NCBI GenBank assembly: GCA_900770605.1
Contig: CAAGKS010000130.1
Coordinates: 1 to 13,478, forward strand
Direction: 5' to 3'
Origin: Clostridia bacterium
Lineage (GTDB): Bacteria > Bacillota > Clostridia > Oscillospirales > CAG-272
Length of the DNA stretch: 13,478 nucleotides
Positions 7,673 to 13,478 of the stretch are shown here, one piece after another. Numbering within the stretch: the first letter of the stretch is position 1; every line of letters starts with the position of its first letter. A program made the translations under genes and the position numbers. The notes under the pieces are model-generated. The model saw nothing but the letters and a program-made list of their open reading frames with translations. It was not told where the DNA came from and made no database searches.

Positions 7673-7732
7673 GGATAGGGATCCTCCTATTGGTAAAAAC
7701 TATTAGCCATAATAATGGACTTTACTCATAGT

Positions 7733-7761
7733 ATTATAACATTTTTCTTCAATAAAATCAA
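7733..7761 (-). promoter_or_regulatory. Promoter of the substrate-binding protein gene
   Basis: On the minus strand TTGATT (7761-7756) and TATAAT (7738-7733) are 17 bases apart with an extended -10 TGT. The start codon at 7672 follows about 60 bases later. The gene diverges from gpr, so this stretch also borders the gpr control region. Confidence 0.82.
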
Positions 7762-7798
7762 TGACAAAAAATATAAGATTAAAATATTTGTCTATATG

Positions 7799-7824
7799 CA
7801 CAATTGTTCGCCATGAACATTGTG
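7799..7824. promoter_or_regulatory. Imperfect dyad upstream of gpr
   Basis: CACAAT-T-GTTC (7799-7809) and GAAC-ATTGTG (7815-7824) pair over 10 bp with a single bulged T and a GCCAT loop. It ends 26 bases before the gpr start. It may be a protein-binding site or a leader hairpin; no matching known site is recognised. Confidence 0.4.
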
Positions 7825-7850
7825 AGATTTGTCAACGTAAAGGTGTAATT

Positions 7851-8738
7851 ATGGAAAGATATTTGTATTCTGATATGGTGATGGAAAGCTCTTGCTTGAA
7901 TGGAATATCTTTTTCGGAGAAGGATAGAAAAAATTATTCTTCGGAGAAGCGCGAGGGTGTGGAGATATGTCGTTTGAATATTCGCACCGACGAGGATAAA
8001 AAACGCTTTGGTGTGGCTATCGGCAGCTATACGACAATATATACCGCGCCGATATCAAGCTACGCCGACGATGAGCTAAACGTACTCTCGCAGATAGTCG
8101 CCGACGAGCTTTGGCGTATGATAAATGCAAGCATCACCATCGGAGAAAATGGCTTGAATATTCTCGTGGCGGGGCTTGGAAACAGAGACGTTACGCCCGA
8201 CTCTCTCGGGGCGAGAGTGACGGATTCCTTGAATGTCACAAGGCACATAAAGCTCATTGACGAAAAGGCGTTTTCGCAGTCATATCAAAACTCAATTTCC
8301 GCTATTTCCTGCGGTGTTCTCGGTAAGACGGGCATTGAAACTCTTGAGCTGATGCGCGGCATCGTATCGCGGGTGTCGCCCGACGTTATAATTGCGGTAG
8401 ATTCGCTGGCGGCCAAGGAATATTCACGTCTTGGGGCGGTGGTTCAATTATCGGATAAAGGTATAGTTCCGGGTGGAGGAATAGGGAACAAAAGACACGC
8501 GCTCAACGCGGAAACGTTGGGTGTTCCCGTTATCGCTCTCGGCATTCCCACGGTAGTATCTGCCTCGACCTTAATATGCGGCAGCTTGCAAATCTGCGGT
8601 CATACAAAGCCGATAAAGCAGATAGAGAACAGCTTGGACGAGCTGAAAAGCTTTTTTGTAACCCCAAAGGACTGTGACGCGTTGCTTAGCTCGTCTGCAT
8701 GCCTTATCTCGCGTTCAATAGAGTACGCGCTCTTGTAA
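7851..8738 (+). CDS. gpr: Germination protease (spore protease, family A25)
   Basis: A 295-residue protease that degrades small acid-soluble proteins in the germinating spore. Hallmark motifs are seen in order: VAGLGNRDVTPDSLGARV (106-123), NVTRHI, GVLGKTGIETLELMRGIV (155-172), PDVIIAVDSLAAKE (177-190), IVPGGGIGNKR and TLGVPVIALGIPTVV. D117 and D184 are the likely equivalents of the family's two essential aspartates. The short N-terminal stretch before SDMVMES resembles the self-removed propeptide and its junction in Bacillus. ATG 7851 is preferred because AAAGGTG lies 5 bases upstream; the in-frame ATG at 7761 overlaps the divergent promoter. It is somewhat shorter than Bacillus homologues. 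It is followed by spoIIP, a common clostridial pairing, and is likely under forespore control. Confidence 0.95.
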   Translation: MERYLYSDMVMESSCLNGISFSEKDRKNYSSEKREGVEICRLNIRTDEDKKRFGVAIGSYTTIYTAPISSYADDELNVLSQIVADELWRMINASITIGENGLNILVAGLGNRDVTPDSLGARVTDSLNVTRHIKLIDEKAFSQSYQNSISAISCGVLGKTGIETLELMRGIVSRVSPDVIIAVDSLAAKEYSRLGAVVQLSDKGIVPGGGIGNKRHALNAETLGVPVIALGIPTVVSASTLICGSLQICGHTKPIKQIENSLDELKSFFVTPKDCDALLSSSACLISRSIEYALL

Positions 8739-8816
8739 TAAAACTGATCGCCGCCAAATATATTTTAGTGAGTTGATAAGCGCAGAGCAGTTTGATTTAA
8801 GGAGTAAGTGTAAGCT

Positions 8817-10073
8817 ATGGAACGAAAATTACTAAGGAACGGCGAGTTACCAAGGATCAGCGCGCCTAAAGCAAAAGCGGGGAAAAGCAAGTCTTATTTC
8901 GGCTCTCGGGAGTCGCCTGACAGGCAAAGAAGGTACAAGCGGTGGTTTGTATGCTATATCTTTACGGCAGCGCTTGTTCTTATAGCGACGTTATTGCTTT
9001 TTCTGTTTGGCGTTGACGAGTCGGGCGGGAGTCTTATTGAGGGTATTGGACTTCACGATATATCGGACAAGATAGCCACGTCTATCACGGATATCTTTTT
9101 CTTTGATTTTACAAAGGACAAGAGCGAAGACGGTGATATTATTCGCCCGAATTTGCCCGAAAATGATATCTATGATACGAGTGATAAAGATCAGACGAGT
9201 GGCGAAGCTGATAAGAATCCGACAACTGATAAAAATGACGATAAGACGGAAAACGATATCTATTACTTTGATTATTCGTTAGTTCCAAGCGGATATACGC
9301 CGATAATTCCAATGGATCTGTCTCTGCTGTCGTACGGTGAAAAATATATCAATAATTCTACGGGATACTCGCCGATATTAGAGCAATTATTACACAAAGA
9401 GCTATTCAAAAAAGACGGTGATATAACGTATTCGCAGGACACCCCGAGAGTGCTCATTATCCATACTCACGGAACGGAGGCGTATTCCCAAGATGATGCG
9501 ATCTATTGCGAATCCGTTGATGCTCACGGGCGAAGCAATGACAGGGAAGAAAACGTGGTTTCCATAGGTAAAATAATAGCGGATATTCTGAACGGTGAGA
9601 AAATTCCAACCATACATTGTACAGTAATGCACGATAGCACGCAGTATAAGGATTCGTACTCGCGAGCGGCAGAAACTATACAAAAATATCTTGAGGAATA
9701 TCCGTCCATTGAGCTCGTGATAGACGTCCATCGCGATGCTATTATAAAATCAAGCGGGGAAATAGTTAAACCGATAACCGAGGTGGACGGTAAAAAAGCT
9801 GCTCAGATTATGTGTGTAGTTGGCACGGATTATGGCGGAGAGGGTTGTCCGAGATGGGAAGATAATCTTGCCCTTGCGCTTCAGCTCAGAGGGCTTTTGA
9901 ATGATAGCTACGGCAATATATGCCGTCCCGTATCCTTGAAGTCATCTACATATAATCAGGAGTTTTCAAGGTATTCGATTTTGCTCGAAATAGGGTCGAG
10001 TGGAAACAGTCTTGAGGAGGCTCGGATCGCGGCGGAGCTGGTTGCAAAGGCGATAGTCGATCTTTTAAAATAA
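8817..10073 (+). CDS. spoIIP: Stage II sporulation protein P
   Basis: A 418-residue membrane-anchored peptidoglycan amidase/endopeptidase that works with SpoIID and SpoIIM during engulfment. A basic cytoplasmic tail (1-42) is followed by one membrane helix (about 43-65), then a variable region with a very acidic low-complexity linker (about 101-150). The catalytic domain begins near 205. Zinc and catalytic motifs are present: IIHTHGTEAY (H216, E221), VIDVHRDA (H305) and LLEIGSSGNS (E391). The start codon has AAGGAG 12 bases upstream, a long spacing, but no better start exists. It follows gpr after 78 bases with no terminator between, so co-transcription is possible, although in Bacillus each has separate sporulation promoters. 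No clear terminator follows it before the repressor promoter. Confidence 0.95.
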   Translation: MERKLLRNGELPRISAPKAKAGKSKSYFGSRESPDRQRRYKRWFVCYIFTAALVLIATLLLFLFGVDESGGSLIEGIGLHDISDKIATSITDIFFFDFTKDKSEDGDIIRPNLPENDIYDTSDKDQTSGEADKNPTTDKNDDKTENDIYYFDYSLVPSGYTPIIPMDLSLLSYGEKYINNSTGYSPILEQLLHKELFKKDGDITYSQDTPRVLIIHTHGTEAYSQDDAIYCESVDAHGRSNDREENVVSIGKIIADILNGEKIPTIHCTVMHDSTQYKDSYSRAAETIQKYLEEYPSIELVIDVHRDAIIKSSGEIVKPITEVDGKKAAQIMCVVGTDYGGEGCPRWEDNLALALQLRGLLNDSYGNICRPVSLKSSTYNQEFSRYSILLEIGSSGNSLEEARIAAELVAKAIVDLLK

Positions 10074-10106
10074 TTTTATCAAAAATGGAAAAAATATTTC
10101 AAAAAA

Positions 10107-10120
10107 CACTTTACAAAGTG
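10107..10120. promoter_or_regulatory. Candidate operator overlapping the -35 box
   Basis: CACTTT (10107-10112) and AAAGTG (10115-10120) are a perfect inverted repeat with a 2-base centre, and the -35 box TTTACA lies inside it. A dimeric repressor bound here would block polymerase. The S24 repressor encoded directly downstream is the natural candidate. Confidence 0.6.
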
Positions 10121-10138
10121 AAAAAAGTATGCTATAAT
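10110..10138 (+). promoter_or_regulatory. Promoter of the S24 repressor gene
   Basis: TTTACA (10110-10115) and TATAAT (10133-10138) are 17 bases apart with an extended -10 TGC. It is flanked and overlapped by two perfect dyads. Confidence 0.88.
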
Positions 10139-10139
10139 T

Positions 10140-10155
10140 ATTCCATAAATGGAAT
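10140..10155. promoter_or_regulatory. Candidate operator at the transcription start
   Basis: ATTCCAT (10140-10146) and ATGGAAT (10149-10155) form a perfect 7-bp inverted repeat with a 2-base centre. It covers the predicted start of transcription (near 10145). Its sequence differs from the dyad over the -35, so either a second protein binds it or only one of the two is the operator. Confidence 0.5.
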
Positions 10156-10168
10156 GGGCGGTGAGCGT

Positions 10169-10963
10169 ATGAACTATATTGATAGAATTAAAAAGATCAA
10201 AAACGACAAGAAAATTACTAACGATAAGCTCTCTGAGCTTACGGGAATACCGCTGAGCACACTCAGCAAAATAATGGCGGGCATCAGCGATTCTCCAAAG
10301 CTCGCGAATATTGTGTCTATTGCAGACGCGCTTGGTTGTTCTCTTGACTATATCGTTAACGGAACTCCCGAAAATCATAATAATTGCACTCTTGCAGAGG
10401 ATGAGCTTGCGCTCATTGATCTGTATAGAAAGCTTGACACGCATTCCAAGGAGCTTGTGACTATGGTTGCAAACAAGGAATCTCAGCGTCTTATCGCCGC
10501 AAGCGCGGCTACTGCTTCTGCTCGAAAGGAAGAGCGCGCGGCAAGAACGGCTAAGATACTTCCCACGCTTAACTCGGCTTCAAGCTTTGCTAAGCGCAGC
10601 ATACTTCTGTACGATCTTTCCGTTTCCGCAGGTACGGGTGTTTACCTTGATGATGCTCAGACTGAGGAGATCACTATTCCTGAGAATGAAAAGACAAGAG
10701 TGGCAGATTTTGCGCTTCGTATCAACGGTAACAGTATGGAGCCTAAGTATCACGACGGTGACATTGTACTTGTTGAAGACGTTGATTCCGTAGAGGTAGG
10801 AGAGCTCGGAATATTCGTGCTTGACGGCAATGGATATTTCAAGAAATTCGGCGGTGACCGACTTATCTCTCTCAATGAGGATTACGGCGATATTCTTCTT
10901 GATGGATATACCGAGGTCGTTTGTTGCGGTAGAGTTATCGGAAAGCTCAAAAAGAGAATATAA
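10169..10963 (+). CDS. LexA-like autocleaving repressor (HTH-XRE plus S24 peptidase)
   Basis: A 264-residue regulator. Residues 3-65 are an XRE-type helix-turn-helix (TNDKLSELTGIPLSTLSKIM with a following recognition helix). A charged Ala/Lys-rich linker (about 100-145) leads to an S24 domain. The parts needed for self-cleavage are visible: the Ala154-Gly155 scissile bond in SVSAGTGVY, the nucleophile S189 in INGNSMEP, and K225 in GYFKKF. The spacings are close to E. coli LexA (A84-G85, S119, K156). ATG 10169 is chosen because upstream in-frame starts lie within the promoter; a weak GGTGAG precedes it. Self-cleavage could respond to RecA filaments or to another signal. The different DNA-binding domain makes it closer to HdiR or phage CI types than to LexA itself. 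It is a lone gene with its own terminator and no visible phage genes. Confidence 0.9.
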   Translation: MNYIDRIKKIKNDKKITNDKLSELTGIPLSTLSKIMAGISDSPKLANIVSIADALGCSLDYIVNGTPENHNNCTLAEDELALIDLYRKLDTHSKELVTMVANKESQRLIAASAATASARKEERAARTAKILPTLNSASSFAKRSILLYDLSVSAGTGVYLDDAQTEEITIPENEKTRVADFALRINGNSMEPKYHDGDIVLVEDVDSVEVGELGIFVLDGNGYFKKFGGDRLISLNEDYGDILLDGYTEVVCCGRVIGKLKKRI

Positions 10964-10979
10964 TGTTTTGATAAATAAA

Positions 10980-11009
10980 CTCCGAGGTTCTGCTTGCAGA
11001 ATCTCGGGG
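10980..11009 (+). terminator. Terminator of the S24 repressor gene
   Basis: CTCCGAGGTTCTG (10980-10992) pairs with CAGAATCTCGGGG (10997-11009), with G-T pairs, and is followed by a TTTTATTATTT tract. It begins 16 bases past the stop codon. Confidence 0.88.
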
Positions 11010-11092
11010 TTTTATTATTTCTTTCTATCAAACTCTTCCTTCCGCAGAGGAAACGAGTTCGATTTTGAAATTAGCGGTCTTATATATATTAC

Positions 11093-11114
11093 AAAAACAC
11101 TTAACATTCAAGTG
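11093..11114. promoter_or_regulatory. Dyad similar to the repressor operator
   Basis: CACTT (11098-11102) and AAGTG (11110-11114) are inverted with a 7-base centre. The left flank AAAAACACTT (11093-11102) is identical to 10102-10111 at the repressor's own promoter, and an AC follows one base later in both. The wider centre is a difference. It lies just upstream of the weak promoter for the glycosyltransferase gene. Confidence 0.35.
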
Positions 11115-11126
11115 CATTACCGATGA

Positions 11127-11155
11127 TTAAATCTCGAATTTTCGGACACTATAAT
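11127..11155 (+). promoter_or_regulatory. Possible promoter of the glycosyltransferase gene
   Basis: A perfect TATAAT (11150-11155) is preceded at 17 bases by a weak -35, TTAAAT (11127-11132). The start codon at 11174 follows after 18 bases. Confidence 0.5.
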
Positions 11156-11173
11156 TTCAGTAGGGGGATTTAT

Positions 11174-12286
11174 ATGATCAGAGTAATTGAGGTTATCAGT
11201 GATACGAATATAGGCGGGGCAGGGGTGCTTTTGATAAATCGCCTGATGCACGTCGATAGGGCGAAATTCCGCACTCGTGTCCTTCTTCCAAAGGGGAGCG
11301 AGCTTATTCCAAAATTGAAAAATATCGGTGTTGAATGCATTGCTCTTGACGTGCGCGGAGATCGCTCTATGGACCTAAAAGCCGTTAAAGTTTTTTGCGC
11401 TCAGATCCGGGAATATTCTCCCGATATCGTTAATTCGCACGGTTGCATCAGCGCGCGTATTGCCGCTAAGATTTGCGGTGTTCGTGTGAAAATTTGTACG
11501 CGTCACTGTGTGTTTCCGGTATCCAAAAAATATCGCATCATAAAGCCGCTTGCGGCATTTTTTAACAACTCATTATCCGAGGTTTTTATTGCCGTGGCGG
11601 ATTCGGCAAAGGAAAATCTGGTATCGCTTGGAGTGCCGAGGCGTAAGATAACTGTTATAATAAATGGAGCGCGGCCTTTGAAAATTTACAGTGACAAGCA
11701 AAGAGCGGCGATACGAAGAAAACTCGGAATATCTGAGGGCGTTTGCGTTTTGAGCTTTTGCGCAAGGCTGGAGAAATGCAAGGGACACGAGTGGTTTTTG
11801 GACGTTCTTTGTTTATTGAAAAAACGCGGAGTTAGCTTTGTGTCGCTTTTTATCGGGGACGGAAGTCAGCGGCAATATTTGATGAAAAAATGCAGGGAAC
11901 TCGGCCTTGAAAAAGAGGTCAGATTTATTGGATTTGTTGACGATACGTCATCTTATATGAACGTTGCGAATATAAATATCAACTGTTCTGTCGGGACGGA
12001 GACCTCGTCGCTCGCGCTGTCCGAGGGAATGAGTATCGGGTTGCCTGCAGTCGTTAGTGATTACGGTGGAAATTCATATATGATAAGGCACGGTATCAAC
12101 GGTCTGGTCTGCAAATGCTATGACGTTGAGGCTATGTCGGACAATATTTCGAGGCTTATCAAGGATAATGGTTTTTACGCCGAGCTATCACGAAATGCTT
12201 ATCACAGATTTAAAAATGAGCTTAATGCCGCAAATATGGCGCGCAGGACCTACGAGCTATATGAAAAGCTTTACAAAAAAATATAA
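11174..12286 (+). CDS. GT4-type glycosyltransferase
   Basis: A 370-residue GT-B fold glycosyltransferase that probably transfers a sugar from a nucleotide donor to a lipid or glycan at the inner face of the membrane. The N-terminal domain opens with VIEVISDTNIGGAGVLL, the Gly-rich loop of the family. The C-terminal domain carries FIGDGSQR (227-233), VRFIGFVDD, and an E-x7-E motif (E276, E284) followed by GLPAVVSDYGG (289-299). ATG 11174 is used since AGGGGG lies 6 bases upstream, whereas the in-frame ATG at 11123 has no ribosome binding site and precedes the promoter. No other polysaccharide genes are adjacent, so the product is unknown. Its stop codon is inside the terminator stem. Convergent with khpA. 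Confidence 0.88.
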   Translation: MIRVIEVISDTNIGGAGVLLINRLMHVDRAKFRTRVLLPKGSELIPKLKNIGVECIALDVRGDRSMDLKAVKVFCAQIREYSPDIVNSHGCISARIAAKICGVRVKICTRHCVFPVSKKYRIIKPLAAFFNNSLSEVFIAVADSAKENLVSLGVPRRKITVIINGARPLKIYSDKQRAAIRRKLGISEGVCVLSFCARLEKCKGHEWFLDVLCLLKKRGVSFVSLFIGDGSQRQYLMKKCRELGLEKEVRFIGFVDDTSSYMNVANININCSVGTETSSLALSEGMSIGLPAVVSDYGGNSYMIRHGINGLVCKCYDVEAMSDNISRLIKDNGFYAELSRNAYHRFKNELNAANMARRTYELYEKLYKKI

Positions 12287-12316
12287 ACGGAGCAGCGAAC
12301 GCTGCTCCGTTTATAT
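12281..12316. terminator. Bidirectional terminator between glycosyltransferase and khpA
   Basis: ATATAAACGGAGCAGC (12281-12296) and GCTGCTCCGTTTATAT (12301-12316) form a perfect 16-bp stem with a GAAC loop. The left A-run gives a U-tract for the minus-strand ffh-rpsP-khpA operon; the right side is weaker (TTTTG including the stem end). The stop codon of the glycosyltransferase lies within it. Confidence 0.92.
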
Positions 12317-12324
12317 TTTGAGCT

Positions 12325-12564
12325 TTAATCTCTAATTACAACACTGACTTCCTTATTGTCGGTTGAAGCGGCGGCTCTCATAACAGTTCTGATAGCCTTT
12401 GCAATCTTTCCGCCCTTACCGATTACCATACCCATGTCACTTTCAGCAACACTGAGAACAAGAGTAACCTTTCCGTTCTCTTCGGTTTCAAGTATCTGGA
12501 CATCGTCGGGATGATCGACAATAGCCTTGGCAATGTTGCACAGGGTTTCTTTTAAATCGGTCAT
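12325..12564 (-). CDS. khpA: KH-domain RNA-binding protein
   Basis: A 79-residue single KH domain protein of the KhpA (YlqC) family, a small RNA chaperone linked in Firmicutes to cell division and often partnered with KhpB. The GxxG loop is GKGG (49-52), in the context DMGMVIGKGGKIAKAIRTVM. The length matches the family (about 75-80). ATG at 12564 is preferred since AGGTG lies 6 bases upstream; a GTG 9 bases earlier is in frame but lies inside that ribosome binding site. It follows rpsP after 17 bases, the standard ffh-rpsP-khpA order. Confidence 0.94.
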   Translation of the reverse strand: MTDLKETLCNIAKAIVDHPDDVQILETEENGKVTLVLSVAESDMGMVIGKGGKIAKAIRTVMRAAASTDNKEVSVVIRD

Positions 12565-12581
12565 CTGATACACCTGTCCGA

Positions 12582-12821
12582 TCAGTCGATTATGTTAGAC
12601 TTCTTGAGCAGAGCCTTAACAGTATCAGTGGGCTGTGCGCCGTTAGAGAGCCAGGTCTTAGCCTTGTCTGCATCGATCTTGAGCTCATCGCTGCGGGGGT
12701 TGAAGTAACCGAGCTCCTCGATGAAACGACCGTCTCTGGGAGAACGGCTATCAGCTACGATAACGCGGTAGGTGGGAGCTTTCTTTGCGCCCATTCTTCT
12801 AAGTCTCATTTTTACTGCCAT
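12582..12821 (-). CDS. rpsP: 30S ribosomal protein S16
   Basis: A 79-residue protein with the S16 signature from the N terminus: VKMRLRRMGAKKAPTYRVIV, then ADSRSPRDGRFIEELGYFNP and a C-terminal helix with WLSNGAQPTDTVKALLKK. S16 binds 16S rRNA and is needed for 30S assembly. A GGAGG (12831-12835) lies 9 bases before the start. It sits between ffh and khpA, 63 bases after the ffh stop, with no clear terminator or promoter between. Confidence 0.97.
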   Translation of the reverse strand: MAVKMRLRRMGAKKAPTYRVIVADSRSPRDGRFIEELGYFNPRSDELKIDADKAKTWLSNGAQPTDTVKALLKKSNIID

Positions 12822-12884
12822 TTTTTGTTTCCTCCAAAAATATATTTTTTATAATTTATTAAAAATCCGTGCCGAATTTATCGG

Positions 12885-13478
12885 TTAGTTGAACGGAATT
12901 TTCATACCTTTTTTCCCAAATCTTGAAAACTGCTTGGGATTTGAAAATTGCTTCATAAGCTTTCTGATCTGTTCGAACTGCTTGAGGAGCTTATTTACTT
13001 CCTCAACTGTCGTTCCGCTACCGGCGGCAATTCGCTTTTTGCGAGATGCGTTGAGAAGCTCGGGCTTCTGACGCTCCTGCATTGTCATTGATTTTATGAT
13101 AGCCTCGGTTCTCGCAAGCGCTTTTTCATCAAACTGAGCGTCCTTGAATGCTCCAGGCTTCATTCCGGGCATCATACCCATTATCTGTTCAATGCTTCCC
13201 ATATTTTTGATCTGCGCAAACTGATCGAGGTAATCGTCAAGTGTAAAGGTTGACTCGCGGATCTTTTTCTCAAGCTCCTGAGCCTTCTTTTCGTCGTATG
13301 CCTGTTCCGCCTTTTCGATCAGGGACAATACGTCGCCCATTCCGAGAATTCTCGATGCCATTCGGTCGGGGTGGAAGGGCTCGATAGCATCAAGCTTTTC
13401 TCCAACACCGATGAACTTGATGGGCTTGCCCGTAACGTGCTTTACTGAAAGCGCCGCACCGCCTCGAGTGTCACCGTC
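12885..13478 (-). CDS. ffh: Signal recognition particle protein Ffh, C-terminal part
   Basis: The visible 197 residues are the C-terminal part of Ffh, which binds 4.5S RNA and signal sequences on ribosomes. The fragment starts inside the G4 GTP-binding motif (DGDTRGGAALS) and continues through GKPIKFIGVGEKLDAIEPF and RMASRILGMGD, the end of the GTPase domain. The M domain follows: FAQIKNMGSIEQIMGMMPGM, the RKKRIAAGSGT RNA-binding region, and VNKLLKQFEQIRKLM. The tail is short and ends KKGMKIPFN. The N-terminal half lies beyond the right edge. It is first in the visible part of an operon with rpsP and khpA. Confidence 0.97.
   Translation of the reverse strand, partial: DGDTRGGAALSVKHVTGKPIKFIGVGEKLDAIEPFHPDRMASRILGMGDVLSLIEKAEQAYDEKKAQELEKKIRESTFTLDDYLDQFAQIKNMGSIEQIMGMMPGMKPGAFKDAQFDEKALARTEAIIKSMTMQERQKPELLNASRKKRIAAGSGTTVEEVNKLLKQFEQIRKLMKQFSNPKQFSRFGKKGMKIPFN

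Noticed and set aside
7761..7850. N-terminal extension of gpr from ATG 7761
   Set aside because: It overlaps the divergent promoter and lacks a ribosome binding site; the extension has no resemblance to the family, while 7851 has AAAGGTG.
7765..7850. Sigma-F or sigma-G promoter for gpr
   Set aside because: No pair of -35 and -10 elements matched the consensus with acceptable spacing; a promoter must exist but I cannot place it.
10081..10168. 28-residue N-terminal extension of the S24 repressor
   Set aside because: It would be translated from promoter DNA; the helix-turn-helix starts normally from ATG 10169.
10169..12286. Prophage or integrative element signalled by the S24 repressor
   Set aside because: No integrase, excisionase or phage structural genes and no attachment repeats are visible within the window.

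Overview
The window reads as chromosome from a spore-forming member of the Clostridia, probably an uncultivated gut-type lineage. The evidence is a gpr-spoIIP sporulation pair, a phenylalanine T-box leader in front of pheST, purine-rich ribosome binding sites (AGGAGG-like), near-consensus sigma-A promoters with extended -10 elements, and moderate GC. No genus can be assigned from the sequence alone.

Layout. (1) 1-890 is a markedly AT-rich segment carrying one nitrilase-superfamily gene behind a long hairpin; its composition differs from the rest and it looks acquired. (2) 890-1032 holds a terminator and a set of mutually exclusive small hairpins. (3) 1033-1712 is a monocistronic unit: consensus promoter, a two-helix membrane protein of unknown function, and a bidirectional terminator. 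(4) 5687 down to 1681 on the minus strand is a complete pheS-pheT-DUF896 operon with promoter, Phe-specific T-box leader (specifier UUC), attenuator and shared terminator. (5) 7761 down to 5714 on the minus strand is a monocistronic oligopeptide-type substrate-binding lipoprotein with its own promoter and terminator. (6) 7799-10073 is gpr (germination protease) followed by spoIIP (engulfment peptidoglycan hydrolase). (7) 10107-11009 is a LexA-like HTH/S24 autocleaving repressor whose promoter is covered by two perfect dyads, probably its own operators. (8) 11093-12316 is a GT4-type glycosyltransferase, preceded by a dyad resembling the repressor's. (9) 12281 to the right edge, on the minus strand, is the end of an ffh-rpsP-khpA operon; ffh is cut by the window edge.

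Most of the window is housekeeping or sporulation. The less ordinary parts are the repressor with its candidate operators and the possible link to the neighbouring glycosyltransferase, the AT-rich nitrilase-family gene with Arg where the catalytic Lys is expected, and the overlapping hairpins downstream of that gene. I found no CRISPR array, no tRNA or rRNA, no insertion sequence, and no clear defence or biosynthetic system.
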